Source of the DNA: Didymella arachidicola
Lineage: Eukaryota > Ascomycota > Dothideomycetes > Pleosporales > Didymellaceae
Assembly: GCA_016630955.3 (NCBI GenBank)
Contig: CM049988.1
Span: forward strand, 1,178,001 to 1,242,000
Direction of reading: 5' to 3'
Length of the DNA: 64,000 nt
Shown: positions 53,542-64,000 of the stretch, one piece after another
Layout: every line of letters starts with the position of its first letter
Position numbering within the stretch: the first letter of the stretch is position 1
The notes under the pieces: model-generated
What the model saw: the letters and a program-made list of their open reading frames with translations, nothing else
Told to the model about the DNA's origin: nothing
Databases searched by the model: none
Position numbers and translations under genes: made by a program

Positions 53542-55173
53542 TCACAACAACGCTATCTCTGCCTTCATGCGCGTCAACTCAGCGTGGACGAAATCAAACT
53601 CGGCCATCTGTTCGGGGGCGTACTCCCGCATCCACTCTTGTGCGGCTGCGTCGCCGAGCGCAGCGAGGCTCTCCTCGTAGATGGCGGTCATTTTCTCCAC
53701 GTCCTGTTGGAAGTCTTGCCAGATCTTATCCTTCTCCCTTCGCCCTGCCGCGACAGCCGACTCTTGGAGACGCGTGCGCCGGACCGTCTCGTCTTTGTCG
53801 CGCTGCTTGTAGCCGGGATCGTTTGTCATGTACGCCATGTGTGACGTCCACCACTCCTCCTGCTCGGCATCGGTCATGATAGAAGCGCGGAGACTGTGCA
53901 TGCTGGTTCCAGCCTGGCGAGGGTGAAACCGCCTCGGAAGTTGTAACTGCGTGCGATCCGGCTGAGAACCATCTCTCCAATGGGCCCTTCCATCTCTGAG
54001 CCGACTAAGGTCACAGTGTAAGAGGTGATGAAGGTGGTGTACTTTAAAGCGGTTGCGATGGCCACGATGCACTGGGTTAACCATCTGCATGATTCGCCAC
54101 CACTGCTATCGTCTGCCTGGCGGGGCTTTGCGCGGTGAGCATACCCGATATAGTGCATGTTAGGAACAGTTGGCCTCTTGAGAGCCTTGGCCTGATCGGC
54201 ATTGCGCATGAGAGCTGCTGCGAACAGAATCAGGTCCTTCTGCCGCTGCGTATTGATGGAGCCTTGGTTTTGTCGATGGCACAGTATCTTGCAGGAAGAA
54301 TCGGTTGCATCGCTTGGTCCATGCCCTTGACCATGTTTTACCCTTGGATTGCGCGTAAGCTAGATCGACCTTTTAGGCCAAGCCTTCCTGTTCGGGACGC
54401 ATTTCGGCGTAGGCGTTGGCGTAACGAGAGATACTCATCGCCTCCTCAACGGTGAACTGCGCGTACTTCTCAATGCTGTCGTGATTCAAGGCAATCACGT
54501 AGATGGACGGCTAGTGTCCGGCACTGCGTTTTCCGTTTGCGTCAATCACACTCTCCACACAACTGTCTGTGGCTACAAGGCGGTTAATGTTGCCGTCGCG
54601 AGTCGAGATAGCCAGCAGAACGTTCTCTTCCACGAAGAGGAGCACTCAATCCGCTGCAAGGATCCAGTCTTCCTTCGTGCATTGCTGCATGAACGCAGAG
54701 TCGACCTCTTTCTCTTCTTTGTACGCCGACAGAGACTGTCAGCAAAAGTCAAGCTCGCCGATCTCTTTGCCCAGGGTTAGGTACTCGTCGTTGTCTGTCT
54801 TGCTGTCGATATACTCGGCTGGATCAGGGTCGATCTCGCGATCGAAGTCATCGACGATTGGATCAGGCACCACTATCAAGGGAGCGCCGTCATCGCTGCT
54901 GTCGTCAAGCAGGCCGTCTGAGTCGTCTGCTTCGGTGTTGGGAGTCGCAACCCGTACAAGCGGGGCCTTTGAAAGGAAAAAACCGGCAGCTGACATGGGT
55001 GTAAACTTCTGCGCAGCAGGGCGGTTGGCGCTGTGGGAGACTGACAGTGATGCGGCTGCATCACGTCCACTGGTCGCCGTATCGGGGCGGGAAGGGGGCT
55101 CTGACATGTTGTGGTAGTGGTGGTGGTGGTGTTGTAATCGGTGAGCAAAGGTGGAGCTTGAGGATGAAGCCAA
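53542..55173 (-). pseudogene. Decayed fungal gene of unknown family, possible GIY-YIG-like core
   Basis: The N-terminal frame from 55173 (Ser/His-rich, then an acidic segment DDSDGLLDDSSDDGAP) reaches a TGA at 54739, and the same frame carries further stops at 54646, 54511 and 54373. In between it encodes recognisable protein-like sequence (DWILAAD, VEEAMSISRYANAYAEMRPE). The coding frame then shifts at least three times. Later segments read MQPILPARYCAIDKTKA, VPNMHYIGYAHRAKPRQ, EGPIGEMVLSRIARSYNF and a charged helical C-terminus ending TRMKAEIALL. The HYIGYA core and the later Glu in an EMxxSRIxxSY context resemble a GIY-YIG layout; this is inference. The first stop could instead be part of an intron (CTTGAC...CTGACAG precedes it), but the other lesions remain. 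Confidence 0.55.
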
Positions 55174-56324
55174 AGATAAATCGTGTGGGCTGGAGCTCTG
55201 GACGTTTCTTTCACTTCATCCGCATCTGCCACGTGATCTTTTCTTTTGTCCGTGTATGCGACTGCCTCAACTCGTACGAAAGCTGTCTAAATGCACAGCA
55301 TAAGTCATTCGTCCGTCACCTAATGCTAGCTATCAGACTGCTGTCGAGAGTGACGGTTTGCACTTTGACGAGACCTAAGAGTGAGTTGAAAGGATGGAAA
55401 GTGCCATAAGGGACAGCAGAGACATATATGCATGTGCAGTATTGGAATATGACCATCTCATCGCGCTCACTGTTGTCGTACTGTCGAACGCTACGTGACT
55501 GGAGTCATCCAGTCCAAGACAAAACACCATTATCGTCTTGTAAGAGCTTACTTGGAGCTGCCAGAGATCTTAAAAATCAAGCTGTAGGTGTCCCAGATGC
55601 TCCAGCTGGCGCCTGACACACTCAGCAAACTATTGGCGGTTATCTTAGTCAGACTTTCGAGTAATTGCAGGGGATCGACGTGGCTGATGACCAAATTGCG
55701 ATCGATGGATTCCTGGGAGGAAGATCTGGGTCTGTTTGCAGTGTAGTTTCTAAGCTGCTGACCTACTGTTGATGTACCCTCTGCTTCCTGTCCCAGCTTG
55801 GCGGAATAGCTGCGTCAAGTGGGCTCATCACACTTTGCTGTCTCACCAGACAACGTCCTCATTGCCTACTAGTAATGCACTCGCAATGGAGCAGGTGTCC
55901 TTCACAAACGTTCGACATTGAGCCCGAAGGCTTGCTAGGTCGGCTTACATACCTGCCTGTTCTTCGACGTCATGAGTCCCTTCAAGACATCTTTCTACTC
56001 TCAATCTAATAAGTTGACGTCCCTGCTTGTACTGATTCCTTCTGTGCGGCGCGTCCTTGCTCTATGGCACTGTGTAGTCCATAATGCGTATGTTTATCAA
56101 AAGTAACAGGCTCCTTCCTAAAGTCTCGTAAGGGGGTTCTGGCCTTGGCAAACTTCCTTTGCAATGTTACTTGGTTTACGTCAGAATAGCGTTTAAAACA
56201 TATCTTTCGATGTCAGCTTCGGTATCACTGGCCTTCTTGCAACTGAATCCAACTCTTTTACAGATGAATTCCAATGCGGTAGCGTGCGTCTAATTGATGG
56301 CACATAGCGTCTGCTACACAGAAA
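55174..56324. other. Intergenic, nothing recognised
   Basis: About 1.15 kb with only short frames and no motif. It leads into the right copy of the diverged direct repeat. Confidence 0.5.
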
Positions 56325-56480
56325 ATGTGAATGCAGTTAGCCGAACCATTCCATGTATAGCAAGAACGGCGTTAGTGTGCTATTTCCGGCGAATAGCACA
56401 ACGGCGGCTGGAGCCGAGCATGACGGCGTTTGTGTTTACTCCTGAATGCTTGATAACTCACATGGCATTTGACGATAAAG
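56325..56480 (+). repeat. Diverged direct repeat, right copy
   Basis: This matches 52362-52571 over the blocks GAATGCAG..TAGC, GGCGAAT..CACAACGGCGGCTGG and TTGATAACTCACATG. It lies about 190 bp upstream of the BUD6 start codon. Confidence 0.6.
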
Positions 56481-56667
56481 TTGCATTCCTCCAGCCTTCA
56501 GGTTCTGCTTTCCAGACCCATGTAACGGCGGGGTGACGTCGCGTGCACGCGAGCCGGTTTCGATATTTGTGACAACCTTAGTCATCACGGACGCTTGGCT
56601 GAATCCAACATCACCACCAACATCAGATCACCCTCACACCTCGCCGCACCGCCTGCGCGACAGTAAC

Positions 56668-59600
56668 ATGGCCGATGAGGCGTCTTCGGTGCGGTCCTCG
56701 CAGGGCTCCTCGCGCCGTGCGCCCAAAAACGTGAGTCTGCCACCTCACCACGGACAGCTCTGCGGGGCCTACTTATGTTTGAGCTGACGATATGCAGCCA
56801 CAACAGCAACTCTCGCAGATTGAAAAGTCGGTCACGCACCTGCTTGTTGCCACGAAACAGCTCCTCGGTGCGTCCCCTGCGCCCCCTGCGCCCCGCCACC
56901 GCACCGCCGCTAACCACTGCGCGCAGAGACACTGACACTGTGGTCGCGCGGGACGGCCACGGAGAGCGAGGTCTCGGACGTGTATGTGCGCCTGGGGTAC
57001 GAGTTCAACATTGCGTCACGCGCCTTCAATGCCATCGGCGTCGACACGATAGACCTGGGCAACGTGCCCGAGCTGCTGCGCGGCATCCTCGAGGAGACGC
57101 TCAGCCAGGAAGCCTCGCAGGCGAGCCTGGACAACTTCCTGCCGCGCATCCGCGACATCATCATCAACCTGCTGCACGGTCTGAAGAAGAAGCAGCAGCG
57201 CCTGCGCCAGCGGACGGGCCGCGAGGGGGCGCTGAACGGCGGCAGTCCGCGCCAGGGCAGCACGGGGAGTAACGGGGACGTCGACGAGCCGCAGACACGC
57301 TCCTCGAGCCAGCGCCTGCCACCACGCAACGACGACCCAGATCTCCCCCCGCGCTCGTCGTCGGTCGCTGGCCGCGTCTCGCCGTCCAAGTACGAGTCGC
57401 TGCCCGCCAACCCGCGCGCAAACCGCAACACGGCGACCAGCCAGCACTCGACCGACTCGTCGCTGTCGAGCACCACGGCCCAGCAGATGCCCGTCCTAGC
57501 ACCCTACCCGGCCGACGACGCCATGCCCCAGGAGCCGCCGCAGCCCGCGCGCAGCTACCCCGCCGACTTCCCCCCGCCGCCGCCGCCGCCGAAACAGGAG
57601 GACGCCCTCGCCGCGCTGCAGAGGGGCGGCGAGCTGGAGCGCAGGGCCTCACGCCGCTTCTCGGCCTACCAGATCCAGAAGCACCTGGGCACCAATGGCA
57701 TACCTTTGCCCCCCGTGCAGAACTCGCCGATTCCTAACAGGGGCCGCGACGTGCGCGAGTCGATGAACGCGGTACGCACGCGGGGGGGCACGATGCACAG
57801 CAGGCAGCGCTCGAACCAGCAGCGGCCGACCGTCGACACCGCCATGGATTCGACGAGCCAGGCGTCGCGGCGCATCTCTGAAGAAGCGCCCGTTCTGCCG
57901 CCGCCACAGGACGCCGCGCCGCAGCTGAGCCCCATGCAGCAGACGCCCGAGGAGATGCTGGGCCAGCCCGACTTCCCAGAGCCTGAAGGACCGTCCCTCG
58001 CCGCGACCAGCGGGCCCCTCGGCAACCCCATCGACATGGCCGGCGACTCGCCTGAGAAGCAGAACGTACCCGTGCGGAACGGATCGCGCCGCACAAAGTC
58101 GCCCTCGCCGCAGCCGCACTATGTGCCGGAGCAGTCGCCGCAGGCCGGCAAGGAGCTGACGCTGTTCCTGCAGTACAAGAGCAAGATCAAAAAGTACGTC
58201 TTCGCCGACGGCAGCGAGCTGTCGGCCGGCCGTCTGCAGCTGGCGTTTATTGAGAAGTTTGCCTGGGACACGCACCGCCATGGCGAGCTGCCGGAGATCC
58301 ACATCCAGGACCCCGTCTCGGGCGTGCGCTACGAGCTGGAAGACCTGAACGACATCAAAGAGCGCTCGGTGCTCGTCCTCAACGTCGAGCAGCTCGACGA
58401 GGTGAAGAACCACATCGACGACAAGTTTGGCGGCCTGCGCGAGCTCGTCGAGAGCATCAAGACGGTCGTAACTGACCAGCAGTCGGCCATTGACCGCGTC
58501 GCCGAGCGCCAGCAGCAGACGGCGCGCGAGCTGGCCGGCATCGCCGCAGCGCCCCCCTCGTCAGCACGCAACTCGGCGCTGCTGCCCGCGCGGCCGCTGG
58601 GTGGGACACCGTCAGAGGGGACACTGGCCTCGGCCGCCCAGCTGGGTGAGGTGCAGTCGCTGCGGCGTGATCTTGCGGTCGTCCGCCAGACGTACTCCTC
58701 GTTCGTGCAGGACATTCAGGCGAGCATGGCTGCGGTGCGCACGAAAGCTGCTGCAGTCAAGTCGACCGCCGTCAAGGTAGCCCTGCCGACCCTCGACGGC
58801 GACACCGGCCGTGCGTACATCAACACGGGCAAGAAGAACCTGCAGGACGAGTCTGAGAAGATTGTCAACCGCGTCGACGACCTCCAGGATCTGGTCGAGG
58901 ACCTCCGCAAAGACGTCGTCATGCGCGGCGTGCGGCCCCTGCCCCGCCAACTCGAGGTCACCGCTAAGGACCTGTCCAAGGCGACGGCCGAGCTCAAGAA
59001 GCTGCAGGACTTCCTGGCCAAGGAGAAGCCGCTGTGGACCAAGATCTGGGAGCAGGAGCTGCAGACTGTCTGCGAGGAGCGGGACCTCCTGACCATGCAG
59101 GAGGAGCTCGCCGCCGATCTGCAGGACGATCTCGAAAAGGCCACGCAGACATTCGAGCTCGTCGAGCAGGCGACCAAGCAGCAGAACCTTCAGAACGAGA
59201 AGGAGCAGGGCAAGGGCGTGCGCACCGCCAGCGGACAAAAGGCGCTGAACGCCGTCGCACTGGACAAGGCTGTCGATCCGCGCCAAGCCCGCGACGGCGT
59301 GCTGGGCGAGGTCAAGGCGCTGCAGCCCAACCACGAGAGCAGGCTGGAAGCCATCGAGCGCGCAGAAAAGGCGCGGCAGCGCGACCTCGAGACGCGCCGC
59401 GACGACGAGTTCAAGCGCGAGCTCGGCGACTTTGTTGCAGAAGGCAAGCTCAAGAAGAGCGGCGGCGTGGAGGAGGTCGAGCGCGTCCGCCTCATGCGCG
59501 AGGAGCGTGCGCGCAAGGAGCACAACGAGCGCGAAGCCGAGCGCATCAGGAAGAAGAGTGAGAAGATGGAGCGACAGCGCCAAGAGCGGATGCAGGCCGC

Positions 59601-59721
59601 TGAGGCCGAGAAGCCCGAGGAGAAGCCCGAGGAGGCAGCGGTCGATGAAGTCCCCGCAGAAGCACAAGAAGAAGCAAAAGAGGAGAGGGCCGCGTCGCCT
59701 GAAGGTGCAATTCCTTCCTGA
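56668..59721 (+). CDS. BUD6: Bud6/Aip3 actin- and formin-interacting polarity factor
   Basis: Three exons (56668-56730, 56798-56867, 56927-59721) encode 975 aa starting MADEASSVRSSQGSSRRAPK. The N-terminal conserved region (about 22-130: QIEKSVTHLLVATKQLL, DVYVRLGYEFNIASRAFNAI, DNFLPRIRDIIINLL) is typical of filamentous-fungal Bud6. A Pro/Ser/Arg-rich linker follows to about residue 450. The AIP3 domain then runs to the end (FLQYKSKIKKYVFADGSEL, LAFIEKFAWDTHRHGELPEI, LNVEQLDEVKNHIDDKFGGL) with long coiled coils. Role: scaffold at the hyphal tip that binds actin monomers and stimulates formin-driven cable assembly. The last 100 residues are Glu/Lys-rich. A 45 bp GT..AG intron candidate at 59705-59749 would replace the terminal ALA-to-stop region with an extension through 60150. 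Confidence 0.93.
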
Positions 59722-59749
59722 GACTGCCCTCCCTAGCTCCTACTCGCAG

Positions 59750-60150
59750 CTGATGCGAGGCTAGACACACCGCGACTCCACTACACCGTCAGACCGTGGG
59801 TCAAGTCCGGCGTCCCGCTGCCAATGCGCATGCTCGCGCACTCGCCCAGTCTCGCGAAGCAGCTGTCCCCTAGCCCTTCGATCAGACTCGTCGCCGGCGA
59901 AAACTCTCCAGCCCCGCGCTCAGCAACGCCCGTCAGCATAGACTCCGGCCCCTCGAGCCTCCGCCGCGCACACAACTCAGCGTCCCTGCGTCTAACCCCC
60001 AATGCATCCAGTTACAAGACAACACCACGCCGCTCGCAGAGCAACACCTCGCCGCACACCCCCGAGCAGAGAGACAGCGCAGAGAGCGTCGCGCCGAGTC
60101 TGAGGGGCCAGCAGCTGGCGAGCTGGTTTTCGGGGCTAATTGGACGATGA
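59750..60150 (+). CDS. Possible alternative last exon of BUD6, or a separate small Ser-rich protein
   Basis: The frame is open from 59750 and, if joined at 59704, stays in the BUD6 frame, extending the product to about 1,103 aa. Read alone, it could start at 59824 (MRMLAHSPSLAKQLSPSPSI) and give 108 aa. The sequence is Ser/Pro/Thr-rich with a distinctive C-terminus, LRGQQLASWFSGLIGR. Codon composition resembles BUD6. I do not recognise the C-terminus with certainty. RNA evidence is needed to decide between extension and independent gene. Confidence 0.5.
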
Positions 60151-62160
60151 GGGTCGGTGTGGATGTGTATGTGGAATGAAATGAAATTGCATGCATGTAT
60201 CTTAGCGTAGCATTATACTTGCAGCGTTCTTGCATGGCGTTCGGTAGATGAATGGATTATCGGGTGTTGATACGTTTTTGAGAGTATGTCTTAGCTAACA
60301 ACCACTATCTCCGCTCTCTAGCAATAGCGATGCGAAGCACGTTACTCGTTTGCGTGAGCGGTAGTCAACCAAAACAGCATATCAATCTTAGTTCCCACAT
60401 CGCCTTCTTTTATAAATATTCATCGCATCCAACGCCTCTTCCCTCTGCATCAGATCAAATCCGTTTATTTTATCACTCGTTGAAACCAAACTCCCTCCTT
60501 CTATCTAGTACTCCAAAGCTAGAGCTATATTCATAGCCGGTCTGCATGATAGTATAATGCAAGTAGGTACCCAACAATCCCTTATAGACCTTCGAATGGA
60601 AGGAAACAGCATCGACTATCCACCACTGTTCAGTACTCCCTTATCTCGACACGTATGAAGAAGTTTTCATACTTGTAGACCGCTTTTTAATGGTCTGGCT
60701 TTGTGTGGTACGTGGATACTGCGAGAGCGAGGGGGAGTACTGGTATAAAGATAAAGGGTGTGTTGAGGGGCGGGATGGGTCGGGGGGTTGTGAACGGCTG
60801 AGTGCAACGTGCTCCTGGCCTAGAGTAGAGGGCTTCTTTCTGAGCCAGAGACGTAGGCGGGTCTGTGAGTACGCCGGTTTGGTGGGCAGGTGCTACCCCG
60901 TAAACCAATGAAATGACCAAATCGGGGATTTCTCATGGTAGCAAAATTCTCCATACACGTGTTGCCTCCGGCTTGTTTCGATCGCACCGCCCAGTGCATT
61001 ATAATCCTACTGTCCGGAAGGTAAGGTAGGAACGTGGATAGGGCATGTCCCGCACTGGAGTGGTGCTCTCTTCATACCTCAGATCCATTTTCAGCAGAGT
61101 GTATCGGTTATCGTAGCTGGTTGATTGACCTGGGAGCTTATTATATGAGGGAGTGAGGGCGGGTGATGAGGTCGCGGTCTACTGATGATTGTTGATGCAG
61201 AGTACACTGAGACGAAGCAGTGCGGAGGAGGGAGGTGGGTGGTGTATAGAGTCGATGGAGGGATGTGTTGGGGTAGGCGGTCTGGGATGTGTATGCCATA
61301 CAAACGTAACAATCTAGAGTGGGCGTTTGAGTGGCTGCAGATCTGTAGGTGATAGAGGTAATGGTCTTGTAGATGTCCTGGATAGTGACTACCTTCAAGG
61401 CTGCTCGAATTGAGGAACTGCAGAACAGCTCTACTAGTATTTGCCGTCCCAGAGTCGGGGTAGTTTAGTTGAGTCTTGCATGCATCAATCATCTACCTGC
61501 AGAAGTCCGCGAAAAACTTTGATGGAGTGTTAAAACATGAGCAATCTGTGGATGTATCCTCAGATATCACTCATGTGACACGTTCCAAATCTATAAATGA
61601 GGGAAATACAGCAGTCCTGTTGTGCGTGGTATGGTGTAAGGTATGGCATTACACGGGACGGCGACGGCGTGGTACGTGCAGAGATCTAGTCGCAGTCTCC
61701 AGGAGGGCTCTTACGCTAGAGATAGCTGATACAGGGACAAATACTGGATTCTCGAATAGGCTGTTAATGCACAAGTCGAAGGAAGGGTACAGAATCAGGC
61801 ATTCGAGCTGGTCGTTTCGGTATCTAATACGTTCAGTGGGATAAAACTTATTTATTCGTGTCGCACACATCAGGGTCGCGGTCCTTGACAAAGAGCGCGC
61901 TGTCGTCATTTCATCTCACTGAAATTGCAGCCGAGTTTGTCCACAAAGCTTAGAGAGAATCGAAAAACCGCGGCGCTACTCTTGAGTGAATACAGAGTCA
62001 CATCGGACCCACTATCAACAGGCACCCACACTGTACTACGCTCAATCGGGCCCTAGCGCCTACTGCCTAGGAAGTCGCCTCTGACGTTGCATCTCACAGC
62101 ATGGACCAATAATAACAGGAGCGGTAGCATATACAGTATAGTGAGGCAACTGCCTGGACT
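60151..62160. other. Intergenic, nothing recognised
   Basis: About 2 kb. Several frames of 60-130 codons occur on both strands, none with motifs. No repeat, terminal inverted repeat or RNA gene was recognised. Confidence 0.5.
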
Positions 62161-62819
62161 ATGGCGGCTGAGAATTTGGGGACTGACCCAGCCATGATGG
62201 CTGGCAATGATCGAGAATCTATGTGAGTTGCATCACGTTCACCAGATTCAAGTACTCACAGCCCAGCTTCCAACAGAACCAGCGCAGCTCTCCATTCCTG
62301 CGCCTCCTGTCCGAGATACGCAACAAAGTCTACTTCTTTGTCGCATCGGGTCCGTTGGAGATCGTGCCAACAAAGAAGATCAGCCCCCACGACTGTGTCG
62401 GACCGAATCTGTGCCCGCAACCACGCTACCGGCTGATCAAGAGCAACGCCGGTCTCGCGGTAACCTGCCGACAGATCCGACACGACACGTGGAAAGTCTG
62501 TGCTTTCGAGCTTCCCAGTGTGCTCATTCTTCCAGAGCTTCCTCTGCCGTTGCGCACAATCTTCGAGATGACCGGAAACACGCAATGCACGCAGATCGAG
62601 ACGCTGCATCTTAACTTGAGCACATCAACCTTCCAGACGTTCATCGATCGCCCAGATCTAGCCCCCGAGACCCTATTCGGACGTCATTGGTGGCATGGAG
62701 CCGACACATTGTGGGGATTGAAGCGCATGGTCTTTCTTCGAGCGTGCGGTGCAGCACCAGATCTGCGGTGCATCCGCGAGCGTATCAACATGCCCGATCT
62801 GGCCATCGAGTCTGTCTGA
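62161..62819 (+). CDS. Small fungal hypothetical protein with F-box-like N-terminal motif
   Basis: Two exons are proposed (62161-62222 and 62267-62819; 204 aa), joined across a 44 bp intron so that MAAENLGTDPAMMAGNDRES runs into FQQNQRSSPFLRLLSEIRNK. The phrase FLRLLSEIRNKVY is typical of a large class of fungal proteins with an F-box-like/2EXR start (LP-EIRN-IY), followed by VTCRQIRHDTW, the usual second block of this class. The remainder has no enzyme motif. Members of this class are numerous in Dothideomycetes and mostly uncharacterised. The start is less certain than the second exon; translation could also begin at 62223 without splicing. Confidence 0.6.
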
Positions 62820-63061
62820 GCAGCATTCATACGGGCAGTGATTCTAGGGTCTACACTTCAATCTGCGCTCATGATTCATCACGGTCCTGTGACATCAGAC
62901 CCTTCCTATCAGCACTGAAGGACACTGCAGCGAAATCGACGAGTAGAACAGAAAATTTGAATTAAGTCAAGAAATCCCAGTTCCACGAGTCGGCGTGATC
63001 AACACAAACTATCTACAACGAAAAGGTCACGTACTCGGACCAGTGTCCAGATTGACTTCTG
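62820..63061. other. Short intergenic, convergent gene ends
   Basis: Separates two convergent gene ends. Nothing recognised. Confidence 0.5.
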
Positions 63062-63907
63062 CTAATACACCGTGGGGTTACCCGCCTTCAGATACGCAGA
63101 TAGAGGAGTAGCGCCGTTAGAAGCCAGTTTGACAGCCTCTGCGAACGCTTGCGCAGACAGATCAGCGCCCTTGGGGCTCGTGTGCGTGTGATCCTTGGGG
63201 TACAAGGCGTTGGTCGCGTCTGAGCCCAGCTTCTTGTACATCTTGGCGACGGCATCGAAGTGATCGACGTAGCTCGCACCGGCACCGACATTCTTTGCGG
63301 CCAGCGCAGCAGCCGAGACGAACCGCGGCGCAACGGACGAGTACTTTCCGCCCTCCCAGAGATTGTTCGGTGTCTGGCTGCTGATGATAACCTTTGCTCC
63401 CTTGCTAATCATCAACTTCGCGGCGGCCTCGATGTAGTGGTTGAAGGTGTAGACTGTGGAGCCGTCCAGTCCAGACTTGCAAGTTTCTGCTCCAGTACCG
63501 GGGCAGTCGCTGCGCTTGTTATCCGCAGATGTAGTAGGTGATCCGCCGTCGTTGTGGCCGAGCTCAATGATGACAATGTCTCCGGCTTTGACGAGGTTGG
63601 CAACCGCAGTAAAGCGGCCTTCGGCGGTGTAGCTGCGCGCCGAGCGTCCTGCCATTGCCTTGTTCACGACAGGCACTGTAAGATATTTCGATAGGTACTG
63701 TCCCCAGCCTGTCTGAATCAGTCTCTGTGGCCATATTATACCTCTTAATTACGCACCATCTGTCACCCCGTTGTTTGCGCCCTTTGCCGCCATCGTGCTG
63801 TCTCCAGCCATGTACACTGTCGGTGCAGCACGGGCCTGGAGTCCTGCCGGCGCAGCTGTTGCACCGTACAGGACGGAAGCAAATGCGAGAAGAGATGCTG
63901 TTTTCAT
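63062..63907 (-). CDS. Rhamnogalacturonan acetylesterase-like SGNH hydrolase (CE12)
   Basis: Two exons (63757-63907 and 63062-63708) encode 265 aa; splicing across the 47 bp intron joins GVTDG and WGQYLSKYL. The N-terminus MKTASLLAFASVLYGATAAP is a signal peptide. SGNH block I is VYMAGDSTMA with the nucleophile Ser; block III is IELGHNDGG with the Asn; block V is YPKDHTHTS with the Asp-x-x-His pair. NKAMAGRSARSY supplies the oxyanion-hole Gly block. Length matches fungal rhamnogalacturonan acetylesterases. Role from family: removes acetyl groups from the rhamnogalacturonan I backbone so that lyases and hydrolases can act, outside the cell. All catalytic residues are visible. Confidence 0.92.
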
Positions 63908-64000
63908 GGTGGTGATTGGCGCGCGATGTAATGAGTGAATTGATGGGATGAAAGAATGGAATAATGGACTGAATGCTGGAGACGCTGTTCTTCCGCTACT

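Noticed and set aside
1..64000. CRISPR arrays, bacterial-type operons, riboswitches, tRNA or rRNA genes
   Set aside because: None seen; the window is fungal nuclear DNA, and no cloverleaf or rRNA-like segment was recognised on reading. A tRNAscan/Infernal run would be decisive.

Overview
The window is nuclear DNA of a filamentous ascomycete (Pezizomycotina; Dothideomycetes is my guess from gene style, not proven). Protein-coding genes carry short introns of 44-67 bp with GT..AG borders, and there are fungal hallmark families: Zn2Cys6/C2H2 regulators, cutinase, CBM1-cellulase, Bud6 and a Pbp1/ataxin-2 orthologue. Gene-rich stretches alternate with transposon-dense blocks.

Region by region. 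1-1467: 3' end of an SMP-C2 lipid-transfer/tether protein. 2309-9935: three same-strand genes, an alpha-glucoside-type MFS permease, a C2H2 + Zn2Cys6 regulator and an intracellular GH31 alpha-xylosidase-like enzyme; together they look like a small uptake-and-hydrolysis module for an alpha-xylosyl disaccharide from xyloglucan. A 250 bp MITE lies just 3' of the regulator. 10289-11830: truncated LINE. 13673-15859: broken transcription-factor gene; 16032-16821: cutinase. 18585-23085: three pogo/Fot1-like elements joined end to end through single shared TA dinucleotides. 23091-24871: secreted carboxylesterase. 25058-27157: complete pogo-like element with an open 619-codon transposase and 44 bp perfect inverted repeats. 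28541-29911: CBM1-GH5 endoglucanase. 32636-38636 and 38734-44732: two Tad-like LINEs placed tail to tail; the first carries stops of the RIP type (CpA to TpA), the second is intact with a 13 bp target-site duplication. 46208-47968: myo-inositol-type MFS transporter. 48488-51802: PBP1. 52362-56480: debris of a gene family that may encode a GIY-YIG-like domain, flanked by a diverged direct repeat. 56668-59721: BUD6, possibly with a spliced C-terminal extension to 60150. 62161-62819: small fungal hypothetical protein. 63062-63907: rhamnogalacturonan acetylesterase-like SGNH hydrolase.

Taken together, the non-mobile genes fall in two groups: plant cell-wall/cuticle utilisation (cutinase, GH5, esterase, CE12-like esterase, GH31 with permease) and conserved housekeeping cell biology (PBP1, BUD6, SMP-C2). 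Mobile DNA sits directly beside several of the wall-degradation genes, notably upstream of GH31 and on both sides of the carboxylesterase. Splice junctions were placed by eye from GT..AG borders, reading frame and family conservation; they are predictions.
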